DNA of 64,000 bases from Methylobacterium bullatum (GTDB lineage: Bacteria > Pseudomonadota > Alphaproteobacteria > Rhizobiales > Beijerinckiaceae), in contig LR743504.1 of NCBI GenBank assembly GCA_902712845.1, forward strand, positions 4,066,001 through 4,130,000, read 5' to 3'. The stretch's first letter is position 1. Every line of letters begins with the position of its first letter. A model generated the notes under the pieces. That model did not search any database. It was given only the letters and a program-made list of their open reading frames with translations, and was not told the origin of the DNA. The position numbers and the translations under genes are program-made. Positions 1 through 8,398 of the stretch are shown in pieces.

Positions 1-985
1 CCGTCGCATGGACAAGGCAGGTTACCGTGACACACATCGTCTGTGGAGTGGATATCGGCGCCGACACGCTGGATGCCCGCATCGGCCGCGATGGCGCCTG
101 GCGGCAGATGGCCAACACCCCGGAGGGCCGCGCCGATCTGGCGGCGTTCTGTCGGGAGCACCGGGTCGATCTGGTGGCCATGGAGGCCACCGGTGGGTAC
201 GAACGCGCGGTCTTCGGCGCGCTCTGGGCCGAGGGCGTTCCGGCCACGGTCGTCAACCCGCGCGCCGTGCGCCGTTTCGCCGACGGCATGGGTGTGCTGG
301 AGAAGACCGACCGGATCGATTGCGGGATGATCGCCTGGTACGCCGCGACCAAAGGCCTGCGTCCGACCCCGCCGGCCACGGCGACCCAGGTCCGGCTCAC
401 CGCCCTGGTGGTGCGCCTGCGCCAACTCACGGCGCTGAAGGTCGGGCAGGCCAACCAGGCCCGCCTCGTCACCGAGCCGGAGGTGCTCGCCTCCTTCACC
501 CCCGTCCTGGCGGCCATCACGGCGCAGATCCGGGTGCTGGAAGCCCACATCGCCCAGGCCATCGCCCTGGACCCCGTCTGGACGGCCCTCGACCGATGCT
601 TCCGCACGATCAAGGGCGTGGCCGACCGCACGGTCGCCCATCTGATGGCCGAGATGCCCGAGATCGGAACCCTGTCCAACAAGGCTGTCGCCAAGCTCGC
701 CGGCCTGGCGCCCATCGCCCACGACAGCGGACGCCGCGCCGGCAAGCGCCCCGTGCGCGGCGGACGCGCCGGGGTTCGGGCCGTCCTGTTCGTCGTCGCC
801 GAGATCGTGCGCCGATACGATCCCGACTTTGCCGCCTTCCACCAGCGGTTGAGCCAAGCCGGAAAGCCCAAAAAGCTCGTCCGCGTCGCCCTCGCCCACA
901 AACTCCTCGTGCGCCTCAACGCCAAAGCCCGCGAGATCCGCAAGGACCTCGCTCTGGCCTCTTGACCTGACAGACAGTCGCTCAC
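1..985 (+). mobile_element. IS110-family insertion sequence (ends not resolved)
   Basis: The element is inferred from the complete IS110-type transposase that fills most of this stretch. IS110 elements usually lack clear terminal inverted repeats and make little or no target duplication, so the ends cannot be fixed by eye, and the left end may lie outside the window. The right side runs directly into a palindromic repeat whose left half appears to be missing, which fits insertion next to or into such a repeat. Confidence 0.45.
27..965 (+). CDS. IS110-family transposase
   Basis: A 312-residue transposase starting at a GTG. The N-terminal RuvC-like DEDD domain shows D9 in CGVDIGAD, E53 in AMEATGGYE, and D95 and D98 in EKTDRIDCG. 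The C-terminal Transposase_20 domain (about residues 190-280) includes the GLAPIAHDSGRRAGKRP stretch with the serine typical of this family. Length is close to the usual 310-350 residues and no frameshift is seen, so it is probably functional. It would act as a recombinase, in related elements guided by a bridge RNA from the element's non-coding end. An overlapping longer frame from position 8 is a shadow. Confidence 0.9.
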   Translation: MTHIVCGVDIGADTLDARIGRDGAWRQMANTPEGRADLAAFCREHRVDLVAMEATGGYERAVFGALWAEGVPATVVNPRAVRRFADGMGVLEKTDRIDCGMIAWYAATKGLRPTPPATATQVRLTALVVRLRQLTALKVGQANQARLVTEPEVLASFTPVLAAITAQIRVLEAHIAQAIALDPVWTALDRCFRTIKGVADRTVAHLMAEMPEIGTLSNKAVAKLAGLAPIAHDSGRRAGKRPVRGGRAGVRAVLFVVAEIVRRYDPDFAAFHQRLSQAGKPKKLVRVALAHKLLVRLNAKAREIRKDLALAS

Positions 986-990
986 CCCAA

Positions 991-1079
991 CCCTCTCCTT
1001 CCAGGAGAGGGAGCCCGTCGCGCATCATGTCGAACCATCCTCGATCGAGGGAACAGCCGTCGAGCACTTGTGTAAATCC
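991..1079. repeat. palindromic intergenic repeat, partial copy
   Basis: CCCTCTCC (991-998) and GGAGAGGG (1004-1011) form an 8-bp hairpin, followed by AGCCCGTCGCGC and, further on, TGTGTAAATCC (1069-1079). The same succession (hairpin, AGCCCGTCGCGC, CGAACC, then TGTGTGAATCC) occurs at 58541-58628, so this is a dispersed repeat. The left half seen in the other copy is absent here, where the IS110 element abuts. A second short fragment, CAGGAGAGGGAGCCCG, follows at about 1090. Confidence 0.7.
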
Positions 1080-1144
1080 GGTAGCCTTGCAGGAGAGGGA
1101 GCCCGCGCCGGGTGGGGAAAGGCGGTGGTGGCAAAGCATCATGC

Positions 1145-2203
1145 TCATGCCGCGACCGACAAGGCGGGCGCCGCCGAATGGCCGGATCCCGGCTGGCGGG
1201 CGAGGCAGGCGACGCGGTGAGCGGGCTCGACCGGGGCGAGGGGCGGAACGTGGCTCCGGCAGACATCCTCCACGAGGCTGCAGCGCGGGTTGAAGCGGCA
1301 TCCCGGCGGCGGGTCGATGGGGTTGGGCGGGTCTCCGGCTAGCGGCGCCACGGTGGTGCGGTTGTCCGGGTCCATCGAGGGCATCGAGGACAGGAGCGCT
1401 TTGGTATAGGGATGGGCGGGATCGGCCAGCACGGTGTCGGCCGGGCCGATCTCCACCACCTGCCCGAGATACATCACCGCCACCCGGTCGCAGATGAAGC
1501 GGACGACGTTGAGGTCGTGGCTGATGAACAGGTAGGTCAGGTCGAATTCCTGCTTGAGGTCCATCAGCAGGTTGAGCACCTGCGCCTCCACCGACTTGTC
1601 GAGGGCCGAGACCGCCTCGTCGAGGACCACCAATCGCGGCTCCAGTGCCAGGGCGCGGGCGATGTTCACGCGCTGCCGCTGGCCGCCGGAGAGCTCGTGC
1701 GGGTAGCGGGCGGCGAAGCGCGCCGGTTCCAGGCCGACACGGGCGAGCAGGCTGCGCGCCCGCTCGATGGCTTGGCGCTTGGGCACGCCGTGGACCCGTG
1801 GTCCGAAGGCGATGGACCCCTCGATTGTCATGCGCGGGTTGAGCGACGAATAGCTGTCCTGGAACACCATCTGGGCCTGAGCGCGGAACTCGCGCAGGGG
1901 CAGCGCCCGACTGCCGATGCGCTCGCCGTCGAACAGCATCTCGCCCTTGTCGTGCTGGGTCAGGCCCATGATGAGGCGTGCGGTGCTGGACTTGCCGCAG
2001 CCGGATTCGCCGACGACCCCCAGGGTCTCGCCCTTCCTGATGTCGAAATCGACGCCGTCCACGGCGCGCACGACAGCCTTCTTGCCGCCGATCCCCTTCT
2101 TGACGGGGAAATGCTTCACCAGTCCCTCGACGGTGAGGAGCGGCTGTCCCGGGCCGCCCCGGTCGCGGGGGGAGAGCGGGCTCGACGCGATGGGCGTGCT
2201 CAT
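1145..2203 (-). CDS. peptide ABC transporter ATP-binding protein (DppF/OppF-like)
   Basis: A 352-residue ATPase expected to power the two permeases encoded just upstream. Walker A is GESGCGKSS (residues 65-73), the ABC signature LSGGQRQR starts at 171, and Walker B is LVVLDEA with D195/E196. The Cys-containing oligopeptide C-terminal tail (PGCRFNPRC) is present, as in the DppF class. The start is the ATG at 2201-2203, which overlaps the permease stop codon as ATGA. A longer upstream reading in this frame is antisense-free but lies inside the permease gene and was rejected. Only one ATPase occurs in this operon, whereas dpp/opp systems usually have two. Confidence 0.9.
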   Translation of the reverse strand: MSTPIASSPLSPRDRGGPGQPLLTVEGLVKHFPVKKGIGGKKAVVRAVDGVDFDIRKGETLGVVGESGCGKSSTARLIMGLTQHDKGEMLFDGERIGSRALPLREFRAQAQMVFQDSYSSLNPRMTIEGSIAFGPRVHGVPKRQAIERARSLLARVGLEPARFAARYPHELSGGQRQRVNIARALALEPRLVVLDEAVSALDKSVEAQVLNLLMDLKQEFDLTYLFISHDLNVVRFICDRVAVMYLGQVVEIGPADTVLADPAHPYTKALLSSMPSMDPDNRTTVAPLAGDPPNPIDPPPGCRFNPRCSLVEDVCRSHVPPLAPVEPAHRVACLARQPGSGHSAAPALSVAA

Positions 2204-3129
2204 GACTTCACTTCCATTGCCGAACGCAGGCCGTCCGAGAACAGGTTGAACGAGATCGAGACGATGAAGATGGCGAGGCCCGGAAGTGCGGCGACCATCG
2301 GGTTCACGTAGATCGCCGTGCGCAGGGTGTTGAGCATCAGGCCCCATTCGGGCTCCGGCGGCTTCACGCCGAGGCCGAGGAAGGAGAGGCCCGAGGCCAG
2401 GATCATCGACACGCTGATGAGGCTGGTGGAGTAGACGAAGATCGGTCCGAGCACGTTGCCGAGCACCTGCGCGGGCAGGATCGTCAGGGTCGAGGCGCCG
2501 GAGAGGCGGGCGGCATCGACGTAATCGCGCGAGCGGATCTGCGTCGTCACGCTCTCCGCCACGCGGGCGATCTGGGGCGTGAACACGCAGGTCAGCGAGA
2601 CGATGGAGTTGAAAACCCCTGCCCCCAGCGCCCCCGAAAGGGCGATGGCCAGAAGCACCGAGGGGAAGGCGAAGAACACGTCGATGGTGCGCATGAGCAC
2701 CGTGTTGAGCCAGCCGCCGACATAGCCGGCGAGGATGCCGATGGTGGAACCGAGGAGGAAGGCGAGGATCACCGGCGTGACGCCGATGAACAGGGAGAGG
2801 CGCCCGCCCAGCATCAGGCGGCTCAGCATGTCGCGCCCGAGCTCGTCCGAGCCGAGGAGGTAGGTGGCGTCGCCCACGGGCTTCAGCCGCCGCACCATCG
2901 AGCCGCGATACGGGTCCATGGGCGTGATCCACGGCGACAGCAGCGCGATGGCGACGATGGCGAGGATGACGAAGGCGGCGGTCATCGCCACGGGATCGCG
3001 CAGGAGCTTGGCCAGCACGTTGCCCCAGAAGCCGCGCGAGGCGACGAAGGCCTCCGGCGTCGAGGTGAGTGGGGGCGCTCCCCCGGCGATGTCGATGGCC
3101 GATGCGGCCGGACTGGTCCCGAGTGCCAT
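2200..3129 (-). CDS. peptide ABC transporter permease (DppC-like)
   Basis: A 309-residue inner-membrane permease with an N-terminal helix (about residues 50-70), the GSDELGRDMLSR motif typical of DppC/OppC proteins and a C-terminal binding-protein-dependent transport domain with several helices. It pairs with the permease encoded upstream to form the membrane channel. The ATG at 3127-3129 overlaps the upstream permease stop as TGATG, indicating translational coupling. The 3' end overlaps the ATPase start by 4 nt. Confidence 0.9.
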   Translation of the reverse strand: MALGTSPAASAIDIAGGAPPLTSTPEAFVASRGFWGNVLAKLLRDPVAMTAAFVILAIVAIALLSPWITPMDPYRGSMVRRLKPVGDATYLLGSDELGRDMLSRLMLGGRLSLFIGVTPVILAFLLGSTIGILAGYVGGWLNTVLMRTIDVFFAFPSVLLAIALSGALGAGVFNSIVSLTCVFTPQIARVAESVTTQIRSRDYVDAARLSGASTLTILPAQVLGNVLGPIFVYSTSLISVSMILASGLSFLGLGVKPPEPEWGLMLNTLRTAIYVNPMVAALPGLAIFIVSISFNLFSDGLRSAMEVKS

Positions 3130-4082
3130 CAGCCCCTCTCGATGCGCGGGTCGAGCGCCGTCTGCACGACATCGACGATGAGGTTGAGGGCGACGAAGAA
3201 CATCGCCAGGACGAGGATGGCGCCTTGCAGCAGCGGCAGGTCGCGCTGGAAGATCGCGGCGTTGAGGAGGAAGCCGGTGCCGGGCCACGCGAACACCGTC
3301 TCGATCAGGATCGAGCCTCCGAGCAGGTAGCCGAGCTGCAGACCCATGATCGCGAGAGCGGTAGGAGCCGCGTTCTTCACCACGTGCTTGAACACGCCGA
3401 ATTCGGAAAGGCCTTTCGCTCTGAGCGCCCCGACGAAATCCTGGGAAAGGATGTCGCCCACCAGCGCTCGGACGGTGCGGGCGATGACGCCCATCGGGAT
3501 CACCGACATCGTGATGGCGGGCAGGATGATGTAGCGCAGGTGCTCGAGGTCCGGCTTCCAGTTGCCCGACCCGTCGGGGCCGGCGCCGGTGGAGGGCAGC
3601 CAGCCGAGCTGGGCCGAGAACACGATCACCAGGACCATGCCGAGCCAGTAATGCGGCACGCTCACACCGAAGACCGAGATGGCGGAGGCCGCCCGGTCGA
3701 GGACGGAATCGCGGAAATAACCGGCGACGAAACCGAACAGGCAGCCGAAAGTGAAGCCGATCAGCGTCGCCACGGAGGCGAGGATCAGGCTGTTGACGAC
3801 GGCGCGACCGACCTCGCTCAAGACCGGCCTGCCGGTGGCGATGGACGTGCCGAGATCGCCGTGGAGCACCTTCCACAGCCACAGGGCGTACTGGACCGGC
3901 AGCGGCTTGTCGTAGCCGTAGGCGATCCGCATGGCGTCGATCGTCTCCTGGGTGGCGTCCACCGGCAGGATGGAGCTGAGGGGATCGCCGTCCGCCAGAT
4001 GTACCAGCGAGAAACAGACGATGCTGACGCCGAGCGCCACCGGGGTGACGGTGAGGAGTCGGCGGAGGATGAAGCTCAGCAT
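3129..4082 (-). CDS. peptide ABC transporter permease (DppB-like)
   Basis: A 317-residue permease with the standard DppB N-terminus (MLSFILRRLL followed by a first helix), an extracytoplasmic loop and five further helices. The EAA region near GALRAKGLSEFGVFKHV contacts the ATPase. It lies between the binding-protein gene and the DppC-like gene. The 157-bp gap to the binding-protein gene is filled by a large inverted repeat, so expression of the transporter subunits may be lower than that of the binding protein. The start at 4082 was chosen because upstream codons translate the repeat. Confidence 0.92.
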   Translation of the reverse strand: MLSFILRRLLTVTPVALGVSIVCFSLVHLADGDPLSSILPVDATQETIDAMRIAYGYDKPLPVQYALWLWKVLHGDLGTSIATGRPVLSEVGRAVVNSLILASVATLIGFTFGCLFGFVAGYFRDSVLDRAASAISVFGVSVPHYWLGMVLVIVFSAQLGWLPSTGAGPDGSGNWKPDLEHLRYIILPAITMSVIPMGVIARTVRALVGDILSQDFVGALRAKGLSEFGVFKHVVKNAAPTALAIMGLQLGYLLGGSILIETVFAWPGTGFLLNAAIFQRDLPLLQGAILVLAMFFVALNLIVDVVQTALDPRIERG

Positions 4083-4119
4083 GGGAGCATCCGGAGACCT
4101 CGATCGAGTGTGGCGGCTG

Positions 4120-4230
4120 TCCTCCCCCTTGTGGGGAGGAACTGGCGGTGGGGGTGGCAGGGCGACCCTCGTTCTGCGGAGGCTAGCGGAACCACCCCCA
4201 CCCTCGGTCCCTCCCCACAAGGGGGAGGGA
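4120..4230. repeat. large inverted repeat between binding-protein and permease genes
   Basis: The left arm (4120-4157) and right arm (4192-4230) are inverted copies with few mismatches. Each arm is itself a small hairpin built on CCTCCCC...GGGGAGG, and GGTGGGGGTGG pairs with CCACCCCCACC. In RNA the whole unit could fold into one long stem. It resembles the palindromic repeat family elsewhere in the window and may stabilise the 3' end of the upstream message or attenuate transcription. Confidence 0.75.
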
Positions 4231-4239
4231 GGATGCGTC

Positions 4240-5853
4240 TCACTTCCCCACCGTGATGGGCGAGAAGTCCTGGTACCAATTCTGGGCCTGGACGAAGCCC
4301 TTCACCTTCGAGCTCATGGCGCGCGGGTTGGTGTCGTGGGCGACCATGAGGAACAGCGCCTCGTCGACGTATTTCTCGTGGACCTTCTGCAGCACCTTGA
4401 TCTGCTCGGCCGGATCGAACGTCGTGCGGATCTGATCGAACAGCTTGTCCATCTCAGGGTCGCAGTAATGGCCCCAGTTCGTGCCGTTGGGGGCCGCGAG
4501 ATTGCACTGCAGGTGGCGGATGAAGCCGGTGAAGGGGTCCTGGATGAAGTAGGAGAAGTTCATGCCCGTGGCGCCACGCGACACGTCGGCCTTCGAGCCG
4601 GCCCGCCACAGGTTGATGAGCGCGTTCCACTCGACGACTTCGAAATTCACTTTGATTCCGATATCGGCGAGGTTCTGCTGGATCAGCTCGTTCATCGGCA
4701 GGGGCTGCATCTGGCCCGAGCCCGAGGGCGCGATCAGGATCTTCGTGACGATGGGCTTGTTGGGGCCATATCCGGCCTCGGCCAGGAGCTTCTTGGCCGC
4801 TTCGGGGTCGTAGGTCGGCTTGAAGGTCGGCGAGCCGAACCAGGCGGAGCCCGGCGGCATGAAGCCCTGTGCCGGGATCATCAGCCCGTTGAGCATCTCC
4901 TTCATGCCCTCGCGGTCCACGGCGAGGTTGGCGGCCTTGCGCACGCGGATGTCGTTCCACGGCGAGCCCTCGGCCCGCGACAGGTGCCAGGTCCAGTTAT
5001 GCGGATAGGCATTGGTGACGATGCCGAACCCCGCCCCCTTGAGGGAGGCGACAGCGTCCGGCGGCGGGGCCTCGATCCAGTCGACCTGGCCCGAGCGAAG
5101 GGCCGCCACGCGGGCATTGGCCTCCGGGAGGGGCACCAGCACCAGCTTGTCGAGCTTGGGCACCCGCGCCTTGTCCCAGTATTCGGCGAAGGGGGCCATC
5201 TCGGCGCGCTCGCGCGGGGCGAACAGGGTCAGCTTCCACGGGCCGGTTCCCGACGGCGTCTTGGCGAAAGCGTCCCAGCTCTTGCCCAGCTTCTCCCATT
5301 GCGCCGGCGAGGACATCATGATCCAGGCGATCTGGTAGGGCAGCGTGGCGTCCGGCGCCTTGGTGGTGATCTCCACCGTCATCGGATCGACCACGCGGTA
5401 GCTGGCGACACCGGGGATGCGCGACCGCCCCTGCGCCGACTGGCGCGGATCGAATTGCGGCGCATCGGTCTTGAGGAGCTTGTCGAGGTTCCACACCACC
5501 GAATCGGCGGTGAAGGCCGACCCGTCGTGGAAGATGACGCCGGGGCGCAGCTTGAAGATCCACTTGGTCTTGTCGGCGGCATCCACCTCCCAGGAGGTGG
5601 CCAGACCGGGGGTGAGGTCGGAGGGCTTGGTCGCGCTCGACAGGTCCCAGTTGATGAGCGCGTCGTAGACCGTATAGCCGGTGAAGCGCATGCCCTCGCC
5701 GCCATTGTCGGCCTGTCCCGTGGTGAGCGGGATGTCCGACGCGGTCATGCCGATCCGCAGCGTTCCCTGTGCCCATGCGGACGGCGCCATGCCGCCGGCG
5801 GCCAGCGCCGCGGCCACGAGTCCAACGCGAAGATTTTGTGCCAAGCCTCTCAT
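4240..5853 (-). CDS. peptide ABC transporter substrate-binding protein (SBP family 5)
   Basis: A 537-residue periplasmic binding protein. Residues 1 to about 28 form a signal peptide ending in PSAWA-QG. The mature protein has the family 5 layout (TLRIGMTASD start, ELRPGVIFHDGSAF-like region, central hinge, C-terminal lobe), as in DppA-type proteins. The substrate cannot be read from sequence; di/oligopeptides are the family default. It is the first gene of the minus-strand transporter operon. The ATG at 5851-5853 is chosen because it opens directly onto the signal peptide. Confidence 0.9.
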   Translation of the reverse strand: MRGLAQNLRVGLVAAALAAGGMAPSAWAQGTLRIGMTASDIPLTTGQADNGGEGMRFTGYTVYDALINWDLSSATKPSDLTPGLATSWEVDAADKTKWIFKLRPGVIFHDGSAFTADSVVWNLDKLLKTDAPQFDPRQSAQGRSRIPGVASYRVVDPMTVEITTKAPDATLPYQIAWIMMSSPAQWEKLGKSWDAFAKTPSGTGPWKLTLFAPRERAEMAPFAEYWDKARVPKLDKLVLVPLPEANARVAALRSGQVDWIEAPPPDAVASLKGAGFGIVTNAYPHNWTWHLSRAEGSPWNDIRVRKAANLAVDREGMKEMLNGLMIPAQGFMPPGSAWFGSPTFKPTYDPEAAKKLLAEAGYGPNKPIVTKILIAPSGSGQMQPLPMNELIQQNLADIGIKVNFEVVEWNALINLWRAGSKADVSRGATGMNFSYFIQDPFTGFIRHLQCNLAAPNGTNWGHYCDPEMDKLFDQIRTTFDPAEQIKVLQKVHEKYVDEALFLMVAHDTNPRAMSSKVKGFVQAQNWYQDFSPITVGK

Positions 5854-6036
5854 CGTGTTGTGCTTTTCCTCGGTCGACCGATGATCGGCGAAATTGCCGG
5901 TGTCCCGAACGCCCATGCAAGGCGCCGGCCAGACTGGACTCTTTCCAACCCCGCCGGTGAAAATGCATACGAAATCCAGCGCGGCAGGGCGGTTCGCCAT
6001 GCGCTGGGGGCCGGCCCGCCCGGCGGGGGCGACGTC

Positions 6037-8331
6037 ATGGGTTTTGCGCCGTGGCGATCGGCTCTAAACCGCCTCGCACCGGGCATGCGGCCCGGCGGAG
6101 CGTCCCGGTTGTCCCTCCCTCCGAACCCCAGGGCCAAGGTGAGCGGCGCCGTCTCCGGCGGCCCCCGGCGCGGGCGCGTGGCCGGCTTCCTCATGGGGCG
6201 GGGCTCCCTCTCCACGCCGGGAGCGAACCTCGCGCGCCTGCCGATCGCCCTCGACCCGCGCGGGCTCAGCATCGTCGAAGGCATCCGGGCGGCCTGCGCC
6301 TTCGGCACCGTCATCCTGCTCCACGAATTCGTGGCGTGGCCCCCGCTCCTGATCATGGCGTTGGCGGCCAACCTCACCTGCTTTGCTGATATCGGCGGAC
6401 CGATGCGCTCCCGCCTCATGGTGCTCGCCGTGTTCTCGGTGCTCGGCAGCCTGATCTGGAGCCTGTTCGGGCTGCTCCAGCCCCATGGCCCGGCACTCGT
6501 GGTGCCGCTCGCCACCCTCGTCATCTTCTGCTGCAGCTATGCGCGGGTCTGGGGCGTGCAGGAGCAGACCGCCGGCAACGTCCTCGTCCTCGTCCTGGCC
6601 TTCGCCCTCGACCGTCCCCTCACCGGCGGCGAGGCCGCCATCGCCGGAGCGATGGTGCTGGCCGGCGGCCTGTGGGCGACGGTGCTGGCCCTCGCTCTGT
6701 GGCGGCTCAACCCCTACCGCCCGACCCAGAGGGCGGTGGCCGAGGTCTGGCGCCGGCTCGCTCTGCTCAGCGGCGATCTCGAAGATCTCGCGGCCTCGGA
6801 CGAGGCCGGCGCGGCGGGATTCGACGACCATGCCCGCGCCCATCGCCGCGGCGTGCGCGAGGCGATCGAGCTCGCCCGCGGCCTCATCGTCGACCTCGCC
6901 CGCAGCCGCGAGCGCGTCTCCGACCGCACCGCCCAGGCGCTCATCCGGCTGGAGAGCGCCGAGCAGATCTTCGCCGCCCTCATCGCCCTGTCCGACCGGA
7001 TCGAGGCCGACCGCAACCCAAACCGCCAGGTCCGGACCCGGCGCCTGCTGCGGCGCCTGCGGCCGCTCCTCCTCGTGGTCGCGCGGGCGATCCGCGACGA
7101 CACCGTGCTCGACCTGCCGCGCATCGAGCGCTCCATCGCGCGGGCGGGACGCGGGTTCGCGTCCGACCCGGCCCTCAAGTCCCTGGCCGAGCGCATCCTC
7201 GACCGCGTCCGCATCGGGGCCAAGCTCTCGACGCCGGAAGGGTACCGCCCCGGCGGCACGCTCCTGGGGAGCGCCAGCCTGCCCCTGCGCCAGCGGCTGC
7301 TCGGCCCGTTGAAGGCGAACTTCACCCTCGCCTCGCCGAACCTGCGGCACGCGATCCGCGCCAGCACCGTCACCGCCCCGGTCCTCGGCCTCACCCTGCT
7401 CTGGCCGGGTCCGTTCACGCACTGGCTCACCATCACGGTGGTGCTGACCATGCAGCCCTTCTACGCCGCCACCTGGCAGCGGGCGCTGGAGCGGATCGGC
7501 GGCACGGTGCTCGGCGGACTGTTCGGCGCCCTCCTCGCCAGCCTCGCCACGACGACCCTGGCGCTCGCGGCGCTGATCTTTCCGTTGAGCATCATCGGCT
7601 TTGCCGCCCGGCAGGTGAGCTACGCCTTCTTCATCGCCTGCCTGACGCCCCTGGTGGTGCTGCTGGTGGAGGTGATGGAGCCCGGCCATGCCTCCTGGGA
7701 AGTCGCAGGCATGCGCGCCCTCTTCACCCTGCTCGGAGGCCTCATCGCGGTGGCGAGCAGCCTGCTGCTCTGGCCGGTCTGGGAGCCCGATCAGGTCCGC
7801 CTCGAACTCAGAAAGGCCGTGAAGGCCCATGCCGATTTCGCGCGCACCGTGCTCGCGAACCGGGCGGAGGCCGAGCGGAGCGGGGCGGCGGAGGCCGCGG
7901 CGCGGGCCAGCGGCCTCGCCCTCAACACCCTGGAGGCCGCCCTCTCCCGCGCCCTGCAGCAGCCCCGCGCCGGGCGCCACCCCCAGGTCGAGACCGCGAT
8001 GGTCGCCGATGCGACCTTACGCCGGATCGGTGCGCGCCTCTCGGCCCTGCGTCATGCCGCCGACCCCAAGCCCGATCCCGCCAGGGAGCTCGCGGGCGAG
8101 GCCGGGGACGAGGCGGAGGCGTGCCGCGCCTGGACCCTGTGGATCACCACCACCCTCGCCCGCCTCGCCGAGGATGGCGGCGCCCTGCCCGCCCATCCCG
8201 ACCTGCCCCGCGCCGAGTCTCTCGTGCGCCTCGTGACGCAGGTGGAACTGTTGGCCGAAACCCTGCGCCCGCAACGGTCGCGCGAGGAGGCAGCCCCCGC
8301 CGAGGCCGTCATGGAGTCGACCCGCCGCTAG
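6037..8331 (+). CDS. FUSC-family (fusaric acid resistance-like) membrane protein
   Basis: About 764 residues from the ATG at 6037. Two sets of membrane helices are separated by a hydrophilic, helical cytoplasmic segment. The first set runs from the RAACAFGTVILLHEF region for about 150 residues, the second from the RASTVTAPVLGLTLLWPGP region for about 160 residues. This is the FUSC/YccS/AaeB-like arrangement associated with efflux of aromatic acids or related compounds. The first 50 residues are low-complexity, and the ATG at 6193 (MGRGSLSTPG) is an alternative start with a weak ribosome site. It is divergent from the peptide transporter and 67 bp before cardiolipin synthase. Confidence 0.85.
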   Translation: MGFAPWRSALNRLAPGMRPGGASRLSLPPNPRAKVSGAVSGGPRRGRVAGFLMGRGSLSTPGANLARLPIALDPRGLSIVEGIRAACAFGTVILLHEFVAWPPLLIMALAANLTCFADIGGPMRSRLMVLAVFSVLGSLIWSLFGLLQPHGPALVVPLATLVIFCCSYARVWGVQEQTAGNVLVLVLAFALDRPLTGGEAAIAGAMVLAGGLWATVLALALWRLNPYRPTQRAVAEVWRRLALLSGDLEDLAASDEAGAAGFDDHARAHRRGVREAIELARGLIVDLARSRERVSDRTAQALIRLESAEQIFAALIALSDRIEADRNPNRQVRTRRLLRRLRPLLLVVARAIRDDTVLDLPRIERSIARAGRGFASDPALKSLAERILDRVRIGAKLSTPEGYRPGGTLLGSASLPLRQRLLGPLKANFTLASPNLRHAIRASTVTAPVLGLTLLWPGPFTHWLTITVVLTMQPFYAATWQRALERIGGTVLGGLFGALLASLATTTLALAALIFPLSIIGFAARQVSYAFFIACLTPLVVLLVEVMEPGHASWEVAGMRALFTLLGGLIAVASSLLLWPVWEPDQVRLELRKAVKAHADFARTVLANRAEAERSGAAEAAARASGLALNTLEAALSRALQQPRAGRHPQVETAMVADATLRRIGARLSALRHAADPKPDPARELAGEAGDEAEACRAWTLWITTTLARLAEDGGALPAHPDLPRAESLVRLVTQVELLAETLRPQRSREEAAPAEAVMESTRR

Positions 8332-8398
8332 GTCTTTCCACCCGCCCGGGGCTAAAGGGGGCGTGTCTCGCGATCCCCTTCTCAGGCTGGGCTGATTC

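Noticed and set aside
1027-1342. Plus-strand short frames after the IS110 element
   Set aside because: They cover the palindromic repeat and the antisense end of the ATPase gene.
3931-6036. Long plus-strand frame continuous with the FUSC gene
   Set aside because: It lies antisense to the permease and binding-protein genes and has no domain character; it is a high-GC shadow.
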